From positions 6,604,598-6,668,597 of the forward strand of contig NC_135560.1 of the NCBI RefSeq assembly GCF_964340395.1: 64,000 nt of DNA. The letters run 5' to 3'. Both the position numbers and the translations under genes were made by a program. This document shows positions 57,636 through 64,000 of this stretch, piece after piece; the stretch's first letter is position 1, and the number at the start of each line of letters is the position of its first letter. The notes beneath the pieces were generated by a model. It was not told where the DNA came from. It ran no database searches and worked only from the letters and a program-made list of their open reading frames with translations. The DNA comes from Glandiceps talaboti. Lineage: Eukaryota; Hemichordata; Enteropneusta; Spengelidae.

Positions 57636-57985
57636 GTGGGGTCATGGTGATCGAATGGTTAGAGTGGCTGACTTGGAATCTGCAGATTACAGCTTCAAGC
57701 CCTGTCCGTCACTGCCATTTGTTTCAGAATGGCTAAAGTCATTGAGCAAGATTTGAACCAAGATTGTGCCAGTCAACCCAGCTGTATAATTGGGGACGTG
57801 GTAGGATAGAGGTTGCAATGTGAATGGTTTAATCCCATGTGCTTATAAAGGCTGCAATGGATTGTATGCACCCCAGGGAGTTGAGGAAGTATAAAGGGAC
57901 GCTGTGCCGTGATAGATCGTTAATTGTAATGTACAGTGGGAAAGTGCTATATAAAAACCAACATTATTAACATTATTATTATTCA
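57636..57985 (+). mobile_element. tRNA-derived SINE, near full length
   Basis: The tRNA-like head (cgaatggttagagtggctga A-box region; gcttcaagccc B-box region) is followed by a body (gccagtcaacccagctgtat) and a tail ending 'gtgctatataaaaacca' with ATT repeats. A truncated copy is at 14.39-14.6 kb. Confidence 0.8.
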
Positions 57986-58089
57986 GATTGTGTGCCAACA
58001 GTAAAAATTGTGCCAATGCAGTATTAGATAAGGATGGAGAATATTAAGGGGATGAGTTTAGGGATGTAAATATTTGCAAGTAAAAAGGC

Positions 58090-60324
58090 TGGGCCATTGG
58101 ATTGGGTTATCGGGTTGGGCTGGGCTGGGCCATTGGATTGGGTTATCGGGTTGGGTTGGGCTGGGCCATTGGATTGGGTTATCGGGTTGGGCTGGGCTGG
58201 GCCATTGGATTGGGTTATCGGGTTGGGCTGGGCTGGGCCATTGGATTGGGTCATCGGGTTGGGCTGGGCTGGGCCATTGGATTGGTTTATCGGGTTGGGC
58301 TGGGCTGGGCCATTGGATTGGGTTATCAGGTTGGGTTGGGCTGGGCCATTGGATTGGGTTATCGGGTTGGGCTGGGCTGGGACATTTGATTGGGTTATCA
58401 GGTTGGGTTGGGCTGGGCCATTGGATTGGGTTATCGGGTTGGGCTGGGCTGGGCCATTGGATTGGGTTATCGGGTTGGGCTGGGCTGGGCCATTGGATTG
58501 GGTTATTGGGTTGGGCTGGGCTGGGCCATTGGATTGGGTTTTCGGGTTAGGCTGGGCTGGGCCATTGGATTGGGTTATCGGGTTGGGCTGGGCTGGGCCA
58601 TTGGATTGGGTTATCAGGTTGGGTTGGGCTGGGCCATTGGATTGGGTTATCGGGTTGGGCTGGGCTGGGCCATTGGATTGGGTTATCGGGTTGGGCTGGG
58701 CTGGGCCATTGGATTGGGTTATTGGGTTGGGCTGGGCTGGGCCATTGGATTGGGTTTTCGGGTTAGGCTGGGCTGGGCCATTGGATTGGGTTATCGGGTT
58801 GGGCTGGGCTGGGCCATTGGATTGGGTTATCAGGTTGGGTTGGGCTGGGCCATTGGATTGGGTCATCGGGTTGGGTTGGGCTGGGCCATTGGATTGGGTT
58901 ATCGGGTTGGGCTGGGCTGGGCCATTGGATTGGGTTATCGGGTTGGGCTGGGCTGGGCCATTGGATTGGGTTATCGGGTTGGGCTGGGCTGGGCCATTGG
59001 ATTGGGTTATCGGGTTGGGTTGGGCTGGGCCATTGGATTGGGTTATCAGGTTGGGCTGGGCTGGGCCATTGGATTGGGTCATCGGGTTAGGCTGGGCTGG
59101 GCCATTGGATTGGGTTATCGGGTTAGGCTGGGCTGGGCCATTGGATTGGGTTATCAGGTTGGGCTGGGCTGGGCCATTGGATTGGGTCATCGGGTTAGGC
59201 TGGGCTGGGCCATTGGATTGGGTTATCGGGTTGGGTTGGGCTGGGCCATTGGATTGGGTTATCGGGTTGGGCTGGGCTGGGACATTTGATTGGGTTATCA
59301 GGTTGGGTTGGGCTGGGCCATTGGATTGGGTTATCGGGTTGGGCTGGGCTGGGCCATTGGATTGGGTTATCGGGTTGGGCTGGGCTGGGCCATTGGATTG
59401 GGTTATTGGGTTGGGCTGGGCTGGGCCATTGGATTGGGTTTTCGGGTTAGGCTGGGCTGGGCCATTGGATTGGGTTATCGGGTTGGGCTGGGCTGGGCCA
59501 TTGGATTGGGTTATCAGGTTGGGTTGGGCTGGGCCATTGGATTGGGTCATCGGGTTGGGTTGGGCTGGGCCATTGGATTGGGTTATCGGGTTGGGCTGGG
59601 CTGGGCCATTGGATTGGGTTATCGGGTTGGGCTGGGCTGGGCCATTGGATTGGGTTATCGGGTTGGGCTGGGCTGGGCCATTGGATTGGGTTATCGGGTT
59701 GGGTTGGGCTGGGCCATTGGATTGGGTTATCAGGTTGGGCTGGGCTGGGCCATTGGATTGGGTCATCGGGTTAGGCTGGGCTGGGCCATTGGATTGGGTT
59801 ATCGGGTTAGGCTGGGCTGGGCCATTGGATTGGGTTATCAGGTTGGGCTGGGCTGGGCCATTGGATTGGGTCATCGGGTTAGGCTGGGCTGGGCCATTGG
59901 ATTGGGTTATCGGGTTGGGTTGGGCTGGGCCATTGGATTGGGTTATCAGGTTGGGCTGGGCTGGGCCATTGGATTGGGTTATCGGGTTAGGCTGGGCTGG
60001 GCCATTGGATTGGGTTATCGGGTTGGGTTGGGCTGGGCCATTGGATTGGGTTATCAGGTTGGGCTGGGCTGGGCCATTGGATTGGGTCATCGGGTTAGGC
60101 TGGGCTGGGCCATTGGATTGGGTTATCGGGTTGGGTTGGGCTGGGCCATTGGATTGGGTTATCAGGTTGGGCTGGGCTGGGCCATTGGATTGGGTTATCG
60201 GGTTGGGCTGGGCTGGGCCATTGGATTGGGTCATCGGGTTGGGTTGGGATGGGCCATTGGATTGGGCTATCGGGTTGGGCTGGGCTATCGGGTTGGGCTG
60301 GGCTATCGGGTTGGGCTGGGCTGG
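58090..60324 (+). repeat. 36 bp minisatellite, about 62 units, G-rich on + strand
   Basis: Unit: gggctgggctgggccattgg followed by attgggttatcgggtt, with a few variants (cagg, ttagg, gtcatc, gttttc). Because 36 is a multiple of 3 and stops are absent, frames stay open on both strands (58097-60388 plus, 58024-60330 minus), and I do not call them genes. Blocks repeat at higher order: 58330-58647 equals 59230-59547 (offset 900), and about 58705-59250 equals 59389-59934 (offset 684). The array ends in three 18 bp half-units. Confidence 0.96.
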
Positions 60325-61700
60325 ATACAATCCACACAGTAAAAGGTCAATTTCATTGACTGACTTTCAGCCCACTGTTCAAAGTTAAGTTTTACAATAT
60401 ACCATTGAAGCCGAGTATATAAGCATACTAAATTATGGTACCAAACCATGTACATGTATATATTATGCCTGACTACCCTGTTTGGAGTTCTACCATTACT
60501 AAGTAGTGGTTAAGTATGCTTCAGTAAGTAGAATATAATACAAGGACTTTGTAATGTGCTGCCAAAAATTACTGCCAAAACTGTACAATTTCAGCCTGTC
60601 AAGGGAAAAGTCTTACATTTTGATTATTCAGACGTGATACTTTGTGATTCTATCATTCTCACTTCATGTGCTCTTTTCTAACATTATAACATGTACAGAA
60701 TTAAATTTAACAACCATAGTTTTGTTAATTTGTAAATATAAGTATTATCTAAACATGGCAATTGTTGCATCATTTGCTGTTATTTTTCTTACTATGCGTT
60801 TTACATTCTATTGTTATTTTTAATCTTATTGTTAACTTGTAATTTTGTCCTTGCATATTAAAATTTGTGATTTTTGTAAATTGATAATGGTATACCATCA
60901 TTCCTTATTTGGTGTTCGGTCATTCATTTATAATCATGTTATTCTATATTTAAGCAATAAACCACACCCTGGGGATAGTATACCAAGATCGGAGGTTTTG
61001 ACCAATAAGCGAAATATATGCACAATTGATAGTCAAAACCGACTGTATACATCCCAATGGATGGTTTATCGTTATTATATTATACTATGATAAGTTGGCT
61101 GATTGAAAATGAACAATAGTAATCTAATGGCTATGATGGTTTTTGAAACCAACAACTGCATAGAGTGTTGACTTGCTTTACTTCTCGTCCATGTCAGAGA
61201 ATTAGTTGTCATTCAATAAAATAAATTTTGATGGTCAATACCCCTGGAAAATGACCCAAATCAAGTGTATCAACCCTGGCCCAGGCAGCCGGTCACAAAT
61301 GAATCTACCCTGCGCGAGCTTATGGGCTTTGCCTAGTTATGATATTATTCTTGTTTTCAATCCAGTGGTTTAAATTACGTATGTGTCATCTTTTGACTGT
61401 CACTTGCCATGTTGATACATAGGCCATCTCATGACACCCATATCTACATTTGATTCGTTTGTCTTTGTAACTAAAACAATTAGAGTAATTAATTAACTGG
61501 ATCGTCGGAGCCGTGCAAGTTCTCCATGTGTACCAGTTGTAATTGTCACGGTGATTCCAAAAATGAGTCAAAATTCTGACAGGTTATTGAGAATGCCTTT
61601 AATGCTGAAAGTGTAAATAAAGTGTACAATTACTATTTGAGATCATTTTAACCTCGAAATTGGCACCTTCAACACCCCAGTTAGTGGTTGCTATTACATT
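60325..61700. other. Intergenic with a fold-back element
   Basis: An imperfect hairpin lies at 60955-61073 (ataaacca, gtatac, cggttttgac and complements). A few short frames show no domain. Nothing else recognised. Confidence 0.6.
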
Positions 61701-61704
61701 ATAA

Positions 61705-62124
61705 TCAACATACACAAAAGAGGCGACGCAAGAAATGCTCCCTATGTTCACCTGCGACGGTCATTATCCCCATGATGATAAATGTCCGGCGAGGGGAAAG
61801 GAATGTAATTCGTGTGGAAAGTGAAATCACTTTACTAAGGTCTGTCGTACCCCCCCCCCCCAAAAAAAAAAAACCCACAAAAAACACAAACAAAAAACAA
61901 ACAAACAACAACGACCAAAAGAACGGACAATTAAACAGAAACAACAATCTGTAAGATACAGTGACGTTTGCACTGACGAATCCAGCTCAGACAGCGAAAC
62001 TGATGAAGAGAAAAATCAGTATCTGTTCAGTATCAACACTCAACAAGTGAACCCGACCACACCCCGACATCCGACAGCGGATATCACTTTCAATGGTAAA
62101 ACTTTTAACTTTATCGACAAATGA
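61705..62124 (+). pseudogene. Degraded Ty3/gypsy-type gag-pol fragment
   Basis: One frame gives KRRRKKCSLC; a second gives CDGHYPHDDKCPARGKECNS, then CGK, a TGA, and NHFTKVC: the paired zinc knuckle of Ty3/gypsy-like Gag, broken by a frameshift and a stop. After a C/A-rich low-complexity stretch, a further frame gives an acidic linker, QYLFSINTQQVN and ITFNGKTFNFID then a stop, the run-up to a retroviral-type protease that ends before its active site. No RT or LTR seen. Confidence 0.75.
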
Positions 62125-62152
62125 AAATGAAACCAGAAAAAGTTAGTTGTTA

Positions 62153-62527
62153 TGCCTAAAAAAATATTGCGTTGTTCCGATTACGCTCAATTTTAGAACT
62201 GGTGAGCTAGGTAGATGGTAGATTTTTTTTTATTTTCATATATATTTTTTTTCATATGTGAGTGTGTAATTCAGGTAGTTATGTTTTCCATTGTTTTCCA
62301 TATAGTCTCTGTGTTATTGGTTTCTTTTCATCAGATGTACAGCCATTACAGATTGGAAGAACAGTTTTATATTGTCTTTTTAAGTTGATGTCAGTTTCTG
62401 CATCCACTATTTCTTGCAAGACTTCACAATTTTTGTGATTTTTTTCTCCTCAAATACATAAAAAAAAGTCTAGGGTCGGCAGTGAAAACTAGGTGGAGTA
62501 ACGGAACCAAACAATTTTTTTTAGGCC
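62153..62527. mobile_element. Harbinger-like MITE, copy D (375 bp)
   Basis: Ends TGCCTAAAAAAA and TTTTTTTTAGGCC, flanked by TTA on both sides (62150-62152 and 62528-62530). The interior shares gatgtacagccattacagat with the other copies. It inserted just after the gag-pol fragment. Confidence 0.8.
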
Positions 62528-62719
62528 TTATCTTGTTTCTGATTTTTTCAATATACTAGTACCATCCACCAATGTACGTTGGTCTTTGGACAATTCAACT
62601 CGATGATTTAGGAATGTTACTGTACCAACAAACATAGGAAAGTAGATATTCTTTTTAAAACATGTAAAAAAAAACAATTATCGACAATATAATATCAAAA
62701 CCACACTTCCACAACCCGG

Positions 62720-63480
62720 AAATTAAACTGCGCTATGTCATCAGTGGTCCGTATCGCGTACCGCGCCGTGCATCAAACTTCCAAATAGTGTAACAATTTT
62801 CTCCTTGAGGTACAGTGATGCCTCGATACTCGTTACAATGTTACGATAATCGTGCCAACAGGCCTACTGTTACAATATTGCAATGCATGGTGATGTTATG
62901 TCGCCTATGATACGGTAGCGCGTGGAGAATGCGCGTAGTATATAGAAGGCGCATGCGTAGTCAGTGCACGCCGCAATGCATCATTGGGAGAACCACCAAA
63001 TTTTGCGAGCTATAAAGTAAAAACAAATTTGGGCGCCATTCATACCATGGCTATGTATACATGTATCCTTATGCTTGGATATCTATATTCCGTATGTATA
63101 TGTGTTCTTATACATCACCTGTCACCAATCTCGCATTCTGATTGGTCGAGAGCCCTGCAGATATGCAGGCGTATTTTTCACCAACAGCTGTATTTTTGCT
63201 TGTTGTATCACGTGATCACTGCACGTCCCCCTTGTAAACAAGCCTAGCAGACAACGAGAAATTCAGCTTTAGAAAGCATTTCCATTGCTCAATTTGTTGT
63301 CGACCGAACAAAATATCACCGTTGTTTACATTGTAACAAGTCTTTGAACTGTTACAGTAGTACTTTTCACGTCACAGGGACATGGGGAAATAGTCACAAA
63401 TTCCATACACAACGCACGGCGAAAGTCCAGTGACGGCGAACGCACGGTCGTCACGCGATCGTAAACATGAATTCCTAAAT
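62720..63480. promoter_or_regulatory. CpG-containing promoter-like stretch without an identified gene
   Basis: Locally more CpG than the rest of the window. Contains GCGCATGCG (62949-62957, NRF-1-like), ATTGG (inverted CCAAT) near 62983 and 63140, and CACGTGATC near 63209. Short frames on both strands (62984-63247 plus, 63326-63508 minus) show no domain. May serve a gene beyond the right edge or be a decayed LTR or promoter. Confidence 0.35.
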
Positions 63481-63595
63481 TTATGAAGGATATCAAAATT
63501 ACCGCCACAGAGGGTACAATTTTTGCTTAACTAGAACAAAAAAGCATATCACGAACATTTTACTGAACATAATACTGAGCAAACACGCACTCTGA

Positions 63596-64000
63596 TTGGA
63601 AGCACAAGTTTGTGAAATAAGCCTAGAAGGACCAGACACTTTGTTGTTTTGTTCACTATACAGAAGTCCGAGTTCAAATCCAACAAATGATGAAAGTATA
63701 GATAATTTATTTAGTTGTCTTGCTGATATGAAACATTCGCATACCGTAATTGCAGGTGATATGAACTATCCAAATATAGACTGGAACATTTATAGAAATA
63801 CTGCATCAGGAACTGGTAAGGAATTCAACTTTATTGAGGCTGTCCGAGACTGCTATCTACATCAACATGTGAATTCACCAACCAGGGGGAGAGGTACTGA
63901 TAGGCCTTCTATCTTAGACCTGGTCTTCACAAATGAAAAGGAAATTGTAGATTGCGTAGAACATGATGCCCCCCTGGGGAAGAGTGACCATTCTATGTTG
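63596..64000 (+). mobile_element. Non-LTR retrotransposon, endonuclease domain, 5'-truncated, runs off right edge
   Basis: An open frame with LLFCSLYRSPSSNPTN, VIAGDMNYPNIDW, RGRGTDRPSILDLVFTN and APLGKSDHSML. The GD-N-P-IDW, LDLVFTN and SDH motifs are those of the exonuclease/endonuclease/phosphatase domain in CR1/L2/jockey-like elements. An in-frame stop lies just upstream (63593), so the copy is truncated or broken on its 5' side. The reverse transcriptase would follow beyond 64000. Confidence 0.85.

Noticed and set aside
57640-57720. Possible tRNA gene
   Set aside because: A- and B-box-like segments occur, but no cloverleaf was found, and a SINE body and tail follow directly.
58090-60324. 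CRISPR-like regular repeat array
   Set aside because: The repeats are contiguous without unique spacers, in an animal genome: a minisatellite.
58024-60388. 763-768 codon open frames on both strands of the 36 bp array
   Set aside because: The unit is a multiple of three and has no stops in several frames, so long frames arise automatically. There is no non-repetitive domain or splice context.

Overview
This is a 64 kb piece of an animal nuclear genome. It is AT-rich, its genes have many GT-AG introns, and dispersed and simple repeats fill the spaces between exons. Gene content and repeat style fit a marine invertebrate, perhaps a non-vertebrate deuterostome; the sequence alone does not settle the phylum. 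There are no bacterial operons, CRISPR arrays, rRNA genes or intact tRNA genes.

Three protein genes can be supported. (1) Minus strand, 4192-5058: the large first coding exon of an SLC24-family K+-dependent Na+/Ca2+ exchanger (NCKX). The rest of the gene lies beyond the left edge. (2) Plus strand, 7898-32675: a complete INTS14 (Integrator complex subunit 14) gene. Eight coding exons join in phase to 499 codons. (3) Plus strand, 38002-55896: a complete M1-family zinc aminopeptidase of the glutamyl/alanyl aminopeptidase type. Seventeen exons join in phase to 1007 codons, giving a type II membrane ectoenzyme with GAMEN and HEXXH-X18-E motifs. NCKX and INTS14 are divergent, with a CpG-containing interval (about 6.0-6.85 kb) between them that probably holds a shared promoter. 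The three genes have no obvious functional link.

The rest is non-coding and repeat-rich. INTS14 intron 1 (9.9 kb) holds a 1.06 kb direct duplication, Harbinger-like MITEs and a truncated SINE. The interval 32.7-38.0 kb holds a hAT-transposase remnant ending at a perfect hairpin and a 1.16 kb TIR element with TTA target duplications. The aminopeptidase introns hold several repeat families, a 165 bp palindrome, a 220 bp GA tract, and local duplications of the gene's own exon edges (exon 3 end, exon 5 start, terminal exon). To the right of the aminopeptidase lie a tRNA-derived SINE, a 2.2 kb minisatellite of 36 bp units with G-quadruplex potential, a degraded Ty3/gypsy gag-pol fragment, a CpG-containing orphan promoter-like stretch and, at the right edge, the endonuclease domain of a non-LTR retrotransposon.

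No clearly new multi-gene system was found. The observations most worth a second look are the exon-edge duplications in the aminopeptidase gene, its non-acidic S1-pocket residues, the tandem G-quadruplex minisatellite, and the TWA-flanked MITE family.
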